Notes under the pieces: generated by a model
What the model saw: the letters and a program-made list of their open reading frames with translations, nothing else
The model's database searches: none
What the model was told of the DNA's origin: nothing
Made by a program: the position numbers and the translations under genes
Assembly: GCF_003252755.1 (NCBI RefSeq)
Contig: NZ_QEPT01000004.1
Location: 124,001 to 188,000 of the forward strand
Reading direction: 5' to 3'
DNA length: 64,000 nucleotides
From: Haemophilus parainfluenzae
Lineage (GTDB): Bacteria; Pseudomonadota; Gammaproteobacteria; Enterobacterales; Pasteurellaceae
In this document: positions 10,969 to 19,555 of the stretch, piece after piece
Position numbering within the stretch: position 1 is the first letter of the stretch
How the letters are laid out: each line of letters starts with the position of its first letter

Positions 10969-11166
10969 TTACTTCCTCCTAGATATTAAAAAATGTATAG
11001 GCAAAATGATAAAATGCAGTTTTAGAGACATCATAAAAGCTTCCTCAATTAATAAATCATAATGGATATATTTTATCCCCACATCCATTTGAGCATAGAA
11101 CAATACAATAAAAAATAAAATAACGGCTCCAAAGAAAGATAGTAAAGTTAAAATAATATTCTTCAT
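10969..11166 (-). CDS. Small membrane protein, unknown
   Basis: A 65-residue protein with two hydrophobic segments (residues about 4-25 and 45-60) and a basic end, SRRK. A strong ribosome site, GGAGG, lies 7 bases before the ATG inside the end of the preceding 33-codon ORF, whose TAA overlaps this start. I do not recognise the family. The region is AT-rich and looks variable, next to an orphan immunity-like gene, so a link to a toxin or immunity locus is possible but unproven. Confidence 0.5.
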   Translation of the reverse strand: MKNIILTLLSFFGAVILFFIVLFYAQMDVGIKYIHYDLLIEEAFMMSLKLHFIILPIHFLISRRK

Positions 11167-11267
11167 TATTTACCTCCCTCTTTCTCATTACAGCTATCTC
11201 TATAATATATAAAACCGAAAGACAATATCAAAACTATAACAGCTCTAATAATCTTACTTGCTTTCAT
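11166..11267 (-). pseudogene. Short membrane ORF, probably the tail of a decayed gene
   Basis: A 33-codon reading frame begins with MKASKIIRAVIVLILSF, has one transmembrane segment and ends in EKEGGK. A fair ribosome site (AAGGGA) precedes the ATG. The same frame stays open for 17 codons upstream, up to a TAA at 11319-11321, and reads as plausible protein again beyond it (EKSNYREVKKLMSSSIS). It may therefore be the C-terminus of a longer gene broken by one stop, or a true small gene. Its stop overlaps the next start. Confidence 0.35.
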
Positions 11268-11423
11268 TTTTGATCCCTTAACTAATTTATCTTCGATGTT
11301 ATAAATATTTTCTGCTACTTAACTAATGCTTGAAGACATCAATTTTTTAACCTCGCGATAGTTCGACTTTTCTACTCATACTTAAAAATCAATTTCATTT
11401 GATTCAGATTTTACACCTAATTT

Positions 11424-11861
11424 TTATAATTCATTATAAAAACTAATCACATCCTCAGTTTTAACCATCCATTCAGATATTCTAAAACCATCTTCATTTA
11501 TTATTTCATGAATACCTATGTAATTCTCAATCATAGATAAATCAAATTTAGGAAAATCTTCTAAAAAAATTATTTTATTCTGCACAAACGAATTTTCCTT
11601 GTCATAGTAGATAACCCATGATGAAAAAAAATTTAAATTGACGGGATCATGCATTGATGTTATCAACAAAGAATGATCTCTTTTTTCCAATCCTGTTGCT
11701 AAAGATTTTTTCCAATTTCTTTTATACTCATCAGAAGACCAATAACCTACTGGAATATGTAGTTCTTCAGAATACTCTCCTAACCGAATTCTAGCTAAAA
11801 GATGTTTTCCGTAACCATTATCAAAAGGGCTATTCTCATCTTCAAAAAAAATACCGAACAT
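11424..11861 (-). CDS. Putative immunity protein of a polymorphic/CDI-type toxin
   Basis: A 145-residue soluble acidic protein beginning MFGIFFEDENSPF with a tryptophan-rich middle (GYWSSDEYKRNW). The overall look fits small immunity proteins that accompany CdiA/FHA-type toxin C-termini. This is my recollection of the family style, not a proven match. Strong context: directly upstream on the same strand, ending two codons before this ATG, is a broken reading frame that reads like a toxin tail. A ribosome site, AAGGAT, lies inside that tail. No full toxin gene is in the window, so it is an orphan immunity gene at best. Confidence 0.5.
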   Translation of the reverse strand: MFGIFFEDENSPFDNGYGKHLLARIRLGEYSEELHIPVGYWSSDEYKRNWKKSLATGLEKRDHSLLITSMHDPVNLNFFSSWVIYYDKENSFVQNKIIFLEDFPKFDLSMIENYIGIHEIINEDGFRISEWMVKTEDVISFYNEL

Positions 11862-11864
11862 AAA

Positions 11865-12106
11865 TTAATCCTTAAATCTATTCAAATATTTATCATAAGT
11901 ACCTTGTCGATTTTCTCTCCAATCCATCATTTTCCATCCATCGAAAAAATTATAATCACCTACATCAGGAGTAATATAATTTTTACAATTCTATGTATCA
12001 TAGTATACCCAACATTTCCCATTTATTAAGAGATAAGACATTTAATCTTTTCATTTAGACCGGATATCTACATAACCATAATCTTTCTCACAATGAGATT
12101 TTGCAT
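11865..12106 (-). pseudogene. Remnant of a toxin C-terminal domain
   Basis: Read on the minus strand, the frame ending at 11865 encodes YITPDVGDYNFFDGW and then WRENRQGTYDKYLNRFKD before a stop. It is interrupted by a TAG at 11991-11993. Beyond it, MSYLLINGKCWVYYDT reads on in frame, and a shifted frame near 12060-12105 gives SHCEKDYGYVDIRSK. Such text is protein-like and ends exactly where a toxin would precede its immunity gene. It appears to be a decayed 3' fragment of a polymorphic toxin. No secretion domain remains. This fills most of the otherwise empty stretch before ppa. Confidence 0.5.
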
Positions 12107-12202
12107 TTCAGTTCAATCTTATTACGAGTATAGTTAAAAACATTCTGATTCTAGGAGTGTATGTAGCTCATTTTTATTGTACTTTTATTCATCTATAAAA
12201 AC

Positions 12203-12227
12203 AAAAGGCATCAATCTGATGCCTTTT
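12203..12227 (-). terminator. Terminator after ppa
   Basis: AAAAGGCATCA/TGATGCCTTTT palindrome with a 3-nt loop; on the minus strand it continues into TTTTGTTTTT. It lies 20 bp past the ppa stop. Confidence 0.85.
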
Positions 12228-12247
12228 CAATTTATTAACATGAAAAA

Positions 12248-12778
12248 TTAACGTTCATTCCAACGTTTGATTGATTCACGAATCACTTCTTTCGCTTCTT
12301 CTACATCACCCCAGTGAGTCACTTTCGTTGAACCTGGTTTTTTTAATGCTTTGTAGTTGTTGAAGTGGAATTCAATTTGTTTGATTAATTGTGCAGGTAC
12401 ATCTGCAAGGCTGTTGTATGCATTGCCGGTATCGCGGTCATCTGCTGGCACACAAACGATTTTATCGTCCACTTCGCCATCATCAACGAATTTCATCACA
12501 CCGATTACTTTTGCTTCGAGGAATACACCTGTTGCAAGTGGTTGGCGAGTTAATAATAAAACGTCTAACTCATCACCATCTTCGTCTAAAGTTTGTGGAA
12601 TGAAACCATAGTTAGTTGGTTTTGCGAAGATCGCTGGCTCAACACGGTCTAATTGGAACGCTGCAACTTTACGGTTCCATTCGATTTTGTGGCAGCTACC
12701 TTCTGGAATTTCATTTACCACGTTGATAATGCCGGCATCTACATCGCCTGGCGTTAAAATTTGATTAAAATCAGCCAT
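12248..12778 (-). CDS. ppa: Inorganic pyrophosphatase (family I)
   Basis: A soluble Mg-dependent enzyme that hydrolyses pyrophosphate to phosphate and so drives biosynthetic reactions. At 176 residues it equals E. coli Ppa. The metal-binding signature EDGDELDVLL (residues about 65-74) is intact, as are further acidic residues in PADDRDTGNAYNS. The start follows AAAGGAAAAACA. A purine permease is transcribed divergently from the other side of the 200-bp intergenic region. Confidence 0.96.
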   Translation of the reverse strand: MADFNQILTPGDVDAGIINVVNEIPEGSCHKIEWNRKVAAFQLDRVEPAIFAKPTNYGFIPQTLDEDGDELDVLLLTRQPLATGVFLEAKVIGVMKFVDDGEVDDKIVCVPADDRDTGNAYNSLADVPAQLIKQIEFHFNNYKALKKPGSTKVTHWGDVEEAKEVIRESIKRWNER

Positions 12779-12904
12779 TGTTTTTCCTTTTTTTGATTAC
12801 GTTAAAAACTTTCAGAGTATAGCAGTTTTTAGTCGATAAAAAAATACGCGAAAAACATCCTCAAAACTGACCGCACTTTCCCGCCAGACTGACAAAAAAC
12901 GATT

Positions 12905-12920
12905 ACGCAAACGTTTACTT
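12905..12920. promoter_or_regulatory. PurR box upstream of the purine permease
   Basis: ACGCAAACGTTTACTT matches the PurR operator ACGCAAACGTTTGCGT at 13 of 16 positions. It lies about 60 bp before the permease start codon, in the promoter region. The perfect copy in front of purH in this window supports the identification. Confidence 0.75.
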
Positions 12921-12978
12921 TTAAGTAATTTGCTATAAAATAGCACGTCTTTTTTTGATTATTAACCTAGGGGACTTT

Positions 12979-14295
12979 ATGTCAAGTTTAGAAAAAACCT
13001 TTGAACTCAGCAAACGCGGTTCAACGGTTCGTCAAGAAATCATTGCGGGTTTAACCACCTTCTTAGCCATGGTGTATTCCGTGATTGTTGTGCCTAAAAT
13101 GCTTGGTGATGCAGGCTTTCCGGCTGAATCAGTGTTTATCGCAACCTGTTTAGTGGCAGGTCTTGGTTCGATCTTAATCGGCTTTTGGGCAAATGCGCCA
13201 ATGGCGATCGGCTGTGCGATTTCATTAACTGCCTTCACCGCATTTAGCTTAGTCATTGGTCAACATGTTTCTATTCCTGTGGCATTAGGTGCTGTATTCC
13301 TTATGGGTTTGGTGTTCACCTTAATTTCTGCAACAGGTATTCGCTCATGGATCCTACGTAACCTGCCATCAAGCATCGCGCACGGTGCAGGGATCGGGAT
13401 CGGCTTATTCTTACTTTTAATCGCCGCAAACGGCGTAGGCTTAGTGGTCGGCAACCAAGCGGGTTTACCGGTTAAATTAGGTGACTTCACCTCATTCCCT
13501 GTAATGATGTCCTTAATCGGTCTTGCATTCATTATCGGCTTAGAAAAAATGAAAGTAAAAGGCGGGATTTTATGGGTCATCATCGCGATTACTATCGTCG
13601 GTTTAATCTTCGATCCAAACGTAACATTCAATGGCCAAATCTTCAAAATGCCAACCTTTGGTGAAAACTCACTTTTCTTACAATTAGATCTCCAAGGTGC
13701 ATTACAACCTGCCATTTTACCGATTGTTTTTGCTTTAGTGATGACAGCGGTATTTGATGCAACAGGTACTATTCGTGCTGTGGCAGGTCAAGCGGACTTA
13801 TTAGACAAAGACGGACAAATCATCAACGGTGGTAAAGCCTTAACCTCTGACTCCGTAAGTAGCTTATTCTCAGGTTTATTCGGTACTGCGCCAGCAGCCG
13901 TTTATATCGAATCAGCAGCAGGGACAGCCGCAGGCGGTAAAACTGGTATCACCGCTATCGTGGTCGGCGTATTATTCTTATTAATGTTATTCTTCCAACC
14001 ACTTGCATTCTTAGTGCCTGGTTATGCAACTGCACCGGCGTTAATGTATGTGGGCTTATTAATGCTAAGCAATGTGAGCAAATTAGACTTCAATGATTTC
14101 GTGGGCGCAATGAGCGGCTTAGTTTGTGCGGTATTCATCGTGCTAACGGCAAACATCGTAACCGGTATCATGCTTGGCTTTGCGGCATTAGTGATTGGTC
14201 GAATCGTGAGTGGTGATGTGAAAAAACTCAACATCGGTACAATTATCATCGCCATTGTCCTTGTCGCATTCTATGCTGGCGGCTGGGCGATTTAA
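12979..14295 (+). CDS. NCS2 family purine permease (adenine/hypoxanthine/guanine type)
   Basis: An inner-membrane proton-coupled nucleobase importer of the AzgA-like NCS2 branch, 438 residues with about 12-14 hydrophobic segments. Family landmarks include [16 protein letters not shown] near the N-terminus, [18 protein letters not shown] and [16 protein letters not shown], which line the substrate site. The E. coli relatives are AdeP/PurP and GhxP/GhxQ; which base it prefers cannot be read here. The ATG chosen follows AGGGGACTTT. A start 24 bp upstream lacks a ribosome site. Regulation by PurR is likely from the operator upstream. Confidence 0.88.
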   Translation: MSSLEKTFELSKRGSTVRQEIIAGLTTFLAMVYSVIVVPKMLGDAGFPAESVFIATCLVAGLGSILIGFWANAPMAIGCAISLTAFTAFSLVIGQHVSIPVALGAVFLMGLVFTLISATGIRSWILRNLPSSIAHGAGIGIGLFLLLIAANGVGLVVGNQAGLPVKLGDFTSFPVMMSLIGLAFIIGLEKMKVKGGILWVIIAITIVGLIFDPNVTFNGQIFKMPTFGENSLFLQLDLQGALQPAILPIVFALVMTAVFDATGTIRAVAGQADLLDKDGQIINGGKALTSDSVSSLFSGLFGTAPAAVYIESAAGTAAGGKTGITAIVVGVLFLLMLFFQPLAFLVPGYATAPALMYVGLLMLSNVSKLDFNDFVGAMSGLVCAVFIVLTANIVTGIMLGFAALVIGRIVSGDVKKLNIGTIIIAIVLVAFYAGGWAI

Positions 14296-14312
14296 TTAAA
14301 TACAATTTTGAT

Positions 14313-14338
14313 AAGGCGAACAATAGTTCGCCTTTTTT
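14313..14338 (+). terminator. Terminator after the purine permease
   Basis: AAGGCGAAC/GTTCGCCTTTTTT stem with a short AATA loop and a six-T tail. Confidence 0.85.
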
Positions 14339-14473
14339 ATTTCTAGCCTTAAAAACAATCGAAAAACCAACCGCACTTTTACTTTACAAATCCCTAAATC
14401 CGCCTAAAATACAGGCCTTTAATACGGCTTGCCAAAAGCAAGCTACTGACCTGAAATCAGACAAGAGAATATT

Positions 14474-15853
14474 ATGACAACCCCATTTAAACCTGAATTA
14501 CTCTCCCCTGCGGGCTCCCTCAAAAACATGCGCTACGCCTTTGCGTATGGCGCAGATGCCGTTTATGCAGGCCAACCACGTTATAGCTTACGTGTACGTA
14601 ACAATGAATTCAATCACGCCAATTTAAAAATCGGGATCGATGAAGCCCATGCGCTTGGCAAAAAATTCTATGTGGTCGTGAACATTGCACCGCATAATTC
14701 CAAACTCAAAACCTTTATCAAAGATTTACAACCTGTGATCGACATGAGCCCAGATGCCTTAATTATGTCTGACCCAGGCTTAATTATGTTGGTGCGTGAA
14801 AACTTCCCGGATATTGATATTCACCTTTCTGTACAAGCGAATGCGGTAAACTGGGCAACGGTAAAATTCTGGAAACAAATGGGGTTAACTCGTGTGATTT
14901 TATCGCGCGAATTATCCATTGAAGAGATCGCTGAAATTCGCCAACATGTGCCCGATATCGAACTCGAAATCTTCGTACACGGTGCGTTATGTATGGCGTA
15001 TTCTGGCCGCTGTTTACTTTCTGGCTATATCAACAAACGTGACCCAAACCAAGGTACTTGCACGAATGCTTGCCGTTGGGAATACAAAATGGAAGAAGGC
15101 ACCACGGATGAAGTGGGCAACATTGTGCCGAAAATCGATCCCGCTCAACAAATCGAAGTGAAAAATGTGGCGCCAACTTTAGGCGAAGGTGCAGTAACAG
15201 ATAAAGTCTTCCTTTATACCGAATCACAAAAACCAGATGAACAAATGACGGCGTTTGAAGATGAGCACGGCACCTACTTTATGAACTCAAAAGATCTGCG
15301 TGCCGTACAACACGTGGAAAAATTGACCGCACTTGGTGTGCACTCTCTAAAAATCGAAGGTCGCACTAAATCATTCTATTACTGCGCAAGAACCGCTCAA
15401 GTTTACCGCAAAGCCATTGATGATGCGGCTGCGGGCAAACCATTTGATGAAAGCTTAATGGATACATTGGAATCCCTTGCGCATCGTGGTTATACCGAAG
15501 GTTTCTTACGTCGTCATACGCACGATGAATACCAAAATTACGAATACGGCTACTCTATCTCTGAACGCCAACAATTTGTCGGTGAATTTACCGGTAAACG
15601 TAATGAACAAGGTATGGCCGAAGTCGCAGTGAAAAACAAATTCTTGCTTGGTGATGAAGTGGAAATGATGACCCCACAAGGCAACATCGTTTTTAAAATT
15701 GAAAAAATGCTCAATCGCAAAAACGAAAATGTGGAAGCCGCACTCGGCGATGGCCATTTTGTCTTTTTAGATGTACCACAAGACATCCAACTTAATTATG
15801 CCTTGTTGATGCGTAATTTGGTCAATACCAACACACGCAATCCACACAATTAA
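14474..15853 (+). CDS. trhP: tRNA 5-hydroxyuridine modification protein TrhP (peptidase U32 family, YegQ)
   Basis: A 459-residue member of the U32 family needed for prephenate-dependent hydroxylation of U34 in several tRNAs. The conserved U32 core (LLSPAGSLKNMRYAFAYGAD, residues 9-28) and the cysteine-rich centre (CMAYSGRCLLSGY and CTNACRWEY), thought to hold an iron-sulfur cluster, are visible. The length matches E. coli YegQ. The leader holds a 6-bp hairpin GCTTGC/GCAAGC at 14427-14443. It borders the CRISPR locus, which begins about 300 bp downstream. Confidence 0.92.
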   Translation: MTTPFKPELLSPAGSLKNMRYAFAYGADAVYAGQPRYSLRVRNNEFNHANLKIGIDEAHALGKKFYVVVNIAPHNSKLKTFIKDLQPVIDMSPDALIMSDPGLIMLVRENFPDIDIHLSVQANAVNWATVKFWKQMGLTRVILSRELSIEEIAEIRQHVPDIELEIFVHGALCMAYSGRCLLSGYINKRDPNQGTCTNACRWEYKMEEGTTDEVGNIVPKIDPAQQIEVKNVAPTLGEGAVTDKVFLYTESQKPDEQMTAFEDEHGTYFMNSKDLRAVQHVEKLTALGVHSLKIEGRTKSFYYCARTAQVYRKAIDDAAAGKPFDESLMDTLESLAHRGYTEGFLRRHTHDEYQNYEYGYSISERQQFVGEFTGKRNEQGMAEVAVKNKFLLGDEVEMMTPQGNIVFKIEKMLNRKNENVEAALGDGHFVFLDVPQDIQLNYALLMRNLVNTNTRNPHN

Positions 15854-15890
15854 TTTGTTAAAAAATTGTTGCGTTTGTTAAAGAGTGTAC

Positions 15891-15983
15891 TATAATACAT
15901 CCCATACCTGATTTGTTAATTCAACAACTCATAGTATGACTCCAAATATTTTGCCCTTTCACTTTTTTGAAAGGGCTTTTTTT
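15891..15983 (+). ncRNA. Candidate small RNA between trhP and cas3
   Basis: A good -10 (TATAAT, 15891-15896) with a weak -35 (TTGTTG, 15866-15871, 19-bp spacing) is followed by about 80 nt ending in a classic terminator. The terminator is the 8-bp stem GCCCTTTC/GAAAGGGC followed by seven T (15953-15983). No ribosome site or long frame lies inside, only an 18-codon ATG frame running through the terminator. It could be an sRNA or only the promoter-proximal leader plus trhP terminator. I know no matching family. Confidence 0.4.
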
Positions 15984-16081
15984 ATACCTTAAAAACACGC
16001 TCCAAACTCATATAAAACACTCCATTCTTAAAATTAATTAACTTCATATTATTTATGAAAAAATATATAAATTAATGAACA

Positions 16082-16111
16082 TTGACATTAAAATAAAGTT
16101 AGGAGTACATT
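16082..16111 (+). promoter_or_regulatory. Probable cas3 promoter
   Basis: TTGACA at 16082-16087 and TACATT at 16106-16111, with 18-bp spacing, lie about 45 bp upstream of the cas3 ATG in an AT-rich stretch. The rest of the 15985-16156 interval shows nothing else. Confidence 0.5.
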
Positions 16112-16156
16112 AAGCAATAATCATTAAAAGTAATCATAAATATAAAGGATTATTTT

Positions 16157-18447
16157 ATGTTTGCGAAGCTCTCCTACTACGCCCATTCCGCCCAAGACGA
16201 ACTCGGCAATCTCTTACCTTACGAACATTGGCAAACCTTACAAAGCCATTCGGTAAATGTTGGCGAAATGGCGGCGGAGTTTGCTCGGGTATTCGGTGCG
16301 CAGGAAATTGCCTGCCAGACGGGACAGCTTCATGACTTAGGGAAATATTCGGAACCCTTTGACCGCCGATTGCATGGTGGCCCATCAGTTGATCACGCTA
16401 CCGCCGGAGCCAAAATTGCCGTCGAGCGTTGGGGAAATGTAATCGGCAAGCTAATGGCATTTTGCATTGCGGGGCATCATGCCGGGTTGGCAAATGGAAA
16501 CGGCGAAGGTGATAACCGCCGCACATTAAAGCAGCGTTTGGCTTTGAAATTTGGCGAAGATATTCCCGTTCTCGATAACCTGTGGCAACAAGAAATCAAA
16601 CTCCCTCAAAACCTGTCTGCACCGCCACTCAAAGCCGACGCGCATCATCCTTTTTTCTCCTACGCCTTCTTCACCCGAATGCTCTATTCCTGCTTGGTGG
16701 ATGCCGATTATCTCGACACCGAAGCCTTTTATCTAAAGCTAGAAAACAAAGCCGTCGAGCGAGGCGGTTATCCCGATTTAAACGCCTTACAACACAATTT
16801 CAATCAATTTATCAACAAGTTCAGACGACGTGTCGCCCAAGCTCCAGCGCAAACCGAAGCCGAAAAACGCAATGCCGCCTTAAACCGCCTGCGCAGCGAA
16901 ATTCTCGATTACGTCGTAGAACAAGCGGCACAACCGCAAGGGCTGTTCACTCTCACTGTGCCGACGGGCGGCGGTAAAATCTTCACTTCCATGGCATTTG
17001 CGCTGGAACACGCCAAACGACACGGAATGCGGCGCGTAATTTACGTGATTCCGTTCACCAGCATCATCGAGCAAAACGCCGCTGAGTTTCGCAAAGCCTT
17101 TGGCGAATTGGGCGAACAAGCCGTGTTGGAACACCACAGCACCTTCGACGACGGCAAACTGCAAGACGACGCCACCAAAGACAAATTGCGCCTTGCCTCG
17201 GAAAACTGGGACGCGCCGATTGTCGTGACCACCGCCGTGCAATTCTTCGAATCCCTCTTTGCCGATCGCTCCTCGCGCTGCCGCAAGCTGCACAACATCG
17301 CAGGCTCCGTCATCATCCTCGACGAAGCACAAATGTTGCCGCTCAATCTTTTACTGCCCATCATGCAAGCCATCAAAGAATTGGCGCAAAACTACCGCTG
17401 CAGCATCGTCATGTGCACCGCCACCCAGCCAGCCGTGCAAGCCGAAAACGGCTTCTATCGAGGCTTTGAAAACGTGCGTGAAATAGCCCCAAAACCGACC
17501 GCACTTTTCGACAAACTGCGCCGCACCACCGTGCAACACATCGGCACACAAACCTACTCCGACTTGCTAGCCAAACTTGGCGAACACCCGCAAATGCTCG
17601 TTATCGTCAATAACCGCCGCCACGCCCGCAGCTTGTACGACCAAGCCAAACACCTTGATGGCACGTTCCACCTGACCACCTTAATGTGCGCCAAACACCG
17701 CAGTCAAAAGCTTGATGAGATCCGAGGCCGTCTGAAAACGGCGAACCTTGCCGCGTCATCGCCACCTCCTTAATCGAAGCCGGCGTTGATGTGGATTTTC
17801 CACTGGTAATGCGCGCCGAAGCAGGTTTAGACAGCGTTGCCCAAGCCGCCGGACGCTGCAACCGCGAAGGCAAAAGGCCGTCTGAAAACAGTTTTGTCTG
17901 GATATTCGCGCCCGAAGACAAATGGAAAGTCCCGCCCGAACTCGCTACCCAAGCCGCCGTTATGCGCCTGGCCGCCGACAGCTTTTCAGACGACCTCTTA
18001 TCCACCCAAGCCGTCGCCGCCTATTTCGCCGAGCTTTATCAATTAAAAGGCAGCGAACTGGACAATAAAAAAATTCTGAAAATGCACAACGATACAGGGC
18101 AAAGCCTCGATTTCCCATTCCAAACCATCGCCGACAAATTCCGCATGATCGAAAGCCATATGCAGCCGCTGATTATTCCGTTTGATGGTGAAGCCGAAAG
18201 CCTCATTAGCAGCCTGCACCACGCCGACCACATCGGCGGACTCTTACGCAAACTGCAACCCTATACCGTCCAAATCCCCGAAAAAGCCCTCGCCGCCTTG
18301 TATAAAGCAGGGCGTATCGAACCGATTAACGAGAAAAACTTCGGCAAACAGTTTTATACGCTGATCGGGCTGGATTTGTATGATGAAGTGGCGGGGCTTT
18401 CTTGGGATGATACAGAGTTTTTGAAGGGAGAGAGTTTGGTGTTTTAA
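16157..18447 (+). pseudogene. cas3: Cas3 helicase-nuclease, type I-C, frameshifted
   Basis: Cas3 is the nuclease-helicase that shreds DNA after Cascade binding. The HD nuclease (LQSHSVNV, LHDLGK, DHATAG, GHHAGL) fills the first ~110 residues, followed by a DExD/H helicase with DEAQ and TATQPAV. The frame breaks near 17736-17742. CTG AAA ACG GCG should read CTG AAA AC(C) GGC G, so one base is missing and the first part ends at 17773. The rest (ATSLIEAGVDVDFP, QAAGRCNREG) resumes in the next frame to 18447. Restoring one base gives about 763 residues. Walker A reads PTGGGKI, where Thr normally follows Lys. The gene is GC-rich with several Neisseria-type uptake words. A sequencing error could mimic the frameshift but not the Ile. 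Confidence 0.9.
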
Positions 18448-18448
18448 T

Positions 18449-18467
18449 TAACTTAACATCTTTAGAA
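18449..18467 (-). other. Partial target site for the mini-CRISPR spacer, with TTC PAM
   Basis: On the minus strand TTC (18467-18465) is followed by TAAAGATGTTAAGTTA (18464-18449). The spacer of the degenerate repeat unit at 21723 begins TAAAGCTGATAGGTTA. That is 13 of 16 identical, with mismatches only at positions 6, 9 and 12. TTC is the usual type I-C PAM, and position 6 is unpaired in Cascade R-loops. The site lies directly after the cas3 stop and 7 bp upstream of the -35 of the three-gene cassette. Binding without cleavage would be expected from such a partial match. Confidence 0.55.
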
Positions 18468-18474
18468 AAAAATA

Positions 18475-18526
18475 TTGCATTCTCCTAAAAGTAGGGAGAT
18501 AATTGACTCGTAATGAAAATTACGAG
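18475..18526 (+). promoter_or_regulatory. Promoter and inverted repeats of the three-gene cassette
   Basis: TTGCAT (18475-18480) and GATAAT (18498-18503), with 17-bp spacing, form a good sigma-70 promoter. An imperfect inverted repeat (TCTCCTA...TAGGGAGA) fills the spacer. A perfect one, CTCGTAAT-GAAA-ATTACGAG (18507-18526), covers the likely start of transcription. Either could be an operator; the second could also fold in the 5' leader. A ribosome site, GGAG, follows before the ATG at 18547. Confidence 0.6.
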
Positions 18527-18546
18527 TGATTGGTGGAGATAAGATA

Positions 18547-19554
18547 ATGACTGAGAAATTTGATTTAAGTGAAGCAAAAGTTGAAAAAGTAATTGTTCAT
18601 AAAATAGGGAATCAGTTCAGAGATGAAGGTATGCAGTTATCAGATGCTGAACTAGAAAGCCACTCAGCGTTAGATGAACTTTTATTAAAACATTTTCTTC
18701 TTCCTGTTTTAAGGAGTGAAAATGAATATACTCTAACTCATGAATCTAATATCAATCTTAATTTAGTTAAGCATTATACATCGCTGATATTTGAAGATAA
18801 TGAAAATTTCTTTAATGCTTCTTTGGCTATAGCAAAACATTTATATATTTGCTCATCTCATCCAAATATTGGCGGAGGCGAATTTATTGAAATATTATTT
18901 ACTGGAATAAAATATGCTGAACAATATATTCAGGCTATTGGCTTATTTAGAATTGAGACCAAAAACAGTTATTTAGATGTTGAAAATCACAATGGAATCA
19001 TTGAGATTATTAAACGAGATGGTATTGCTATCGATTCTATTCAAAAAGGCGCTGTAATTTTATCTATTGAAGATACTACTTTTATTATTGATAGCTTAGG
19101 AAAGAAAACCAAATATTGGTTAGAGTCATTTATAAAAGCCACTCCTAAAAATACCCCTAAAAAATATACACAGATAATCGGTGGCATTAGCGCTGCAATT
19201 TCCAAGAAAATTACGACTCCAGAAAGTATGTTGAAATTTTCAGAATCTTTAGCAAATGAAGATTCATTCTCAATTAATCAATTAAAAAAAATATCTAGTA
19301 ATTTTCTTCATGAAGAAGATATTAATTCTATTGTGGATGGATTTGGTGTTAAACATGGGATTGATTTAGATGTGAATTTTTTAGTCGATAAATCAAGGCT
19401 ATCAAAATATATCAAAGTAATATCAAAGAAAATTCCGTTATTAGATGGTGTAGATATTTTGATTTCAAATCCTAATACAAAGATTATGTCATTTGAAGTT
19501 CAAAAGACTGATTTTGGCTTTAAAGCAATCGTTGATATTAAAGAAGGAAAATAA
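18547..19554 (+). CDS. NA37-family nucleoid-associated protein (cassette gene 1)
   Basis: A 335-residue protein of the NA37/nucleoid-associated family (distant from YejK/NdpA). The typical opening is present: KVEKVIVHKIGNQFRDEG, LSDAELESHSALDELLLKHFL, then the aromatic FNASLAIAKHLY. The GIFKSE-like element reads AIGLFRIETKN. Family members bind DNA; in defence loci their role is not defined. Start: ATG preceded by GGAGATAAGATA. It heads a tight operon, one base before gene 2. The base composition is far more AT-rich than cas3 or cas5c on either side, so the cassette was inserted into the cas operon. A sensor or targeting subunit for the nuclease is my inference. Confidence 0.75.
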   Translation: MTEKFDLSEAKVEKVIVHKIGNQFRDEGMQLSDAELESHSALDELLLKHFLLPVLRSENEYTLTHESNINLNLVKHYTSLIFEDNENFFNASLAIAKHLYICSSHPNIGGGEFIEILFTGIKYAEQYIQAIGLFRIETKNSYLDVENHNGIIEIIKRDGIAIDSIQKGAVILSIEDTTFIIDSLGKKTKYWLESFIKATPKNTPKKYTQIIGGISAAISKKITTPESMLKFSESLANEDSFSINQLKKISSNFLHEEDINSIVDGFGVKHGIDLDVNFLVDKSRLSKYIKVISKKIPLLDGVDILISNPNTKIMSFEVQKTDFGFKAIVDIKEGK

Positions 19555-19555
19555 T

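Noticed and set aside
11802-12029. Plus-strand 75-residue frame opposite the immunity-like gene
   Set aside because: Low-complexity Ile-rich text with no ribosome site; it is the shadow of the minus-strand toxin remnant and immunity gene.
18463-18480. A creT-like tiny toxin RNA upstream of the cassette
   Set aside because: I found no small ORF with rare-codon runs or a clear extra promoter between the cas3 stop and the cassette, so a classic RNA toxin is not supported.
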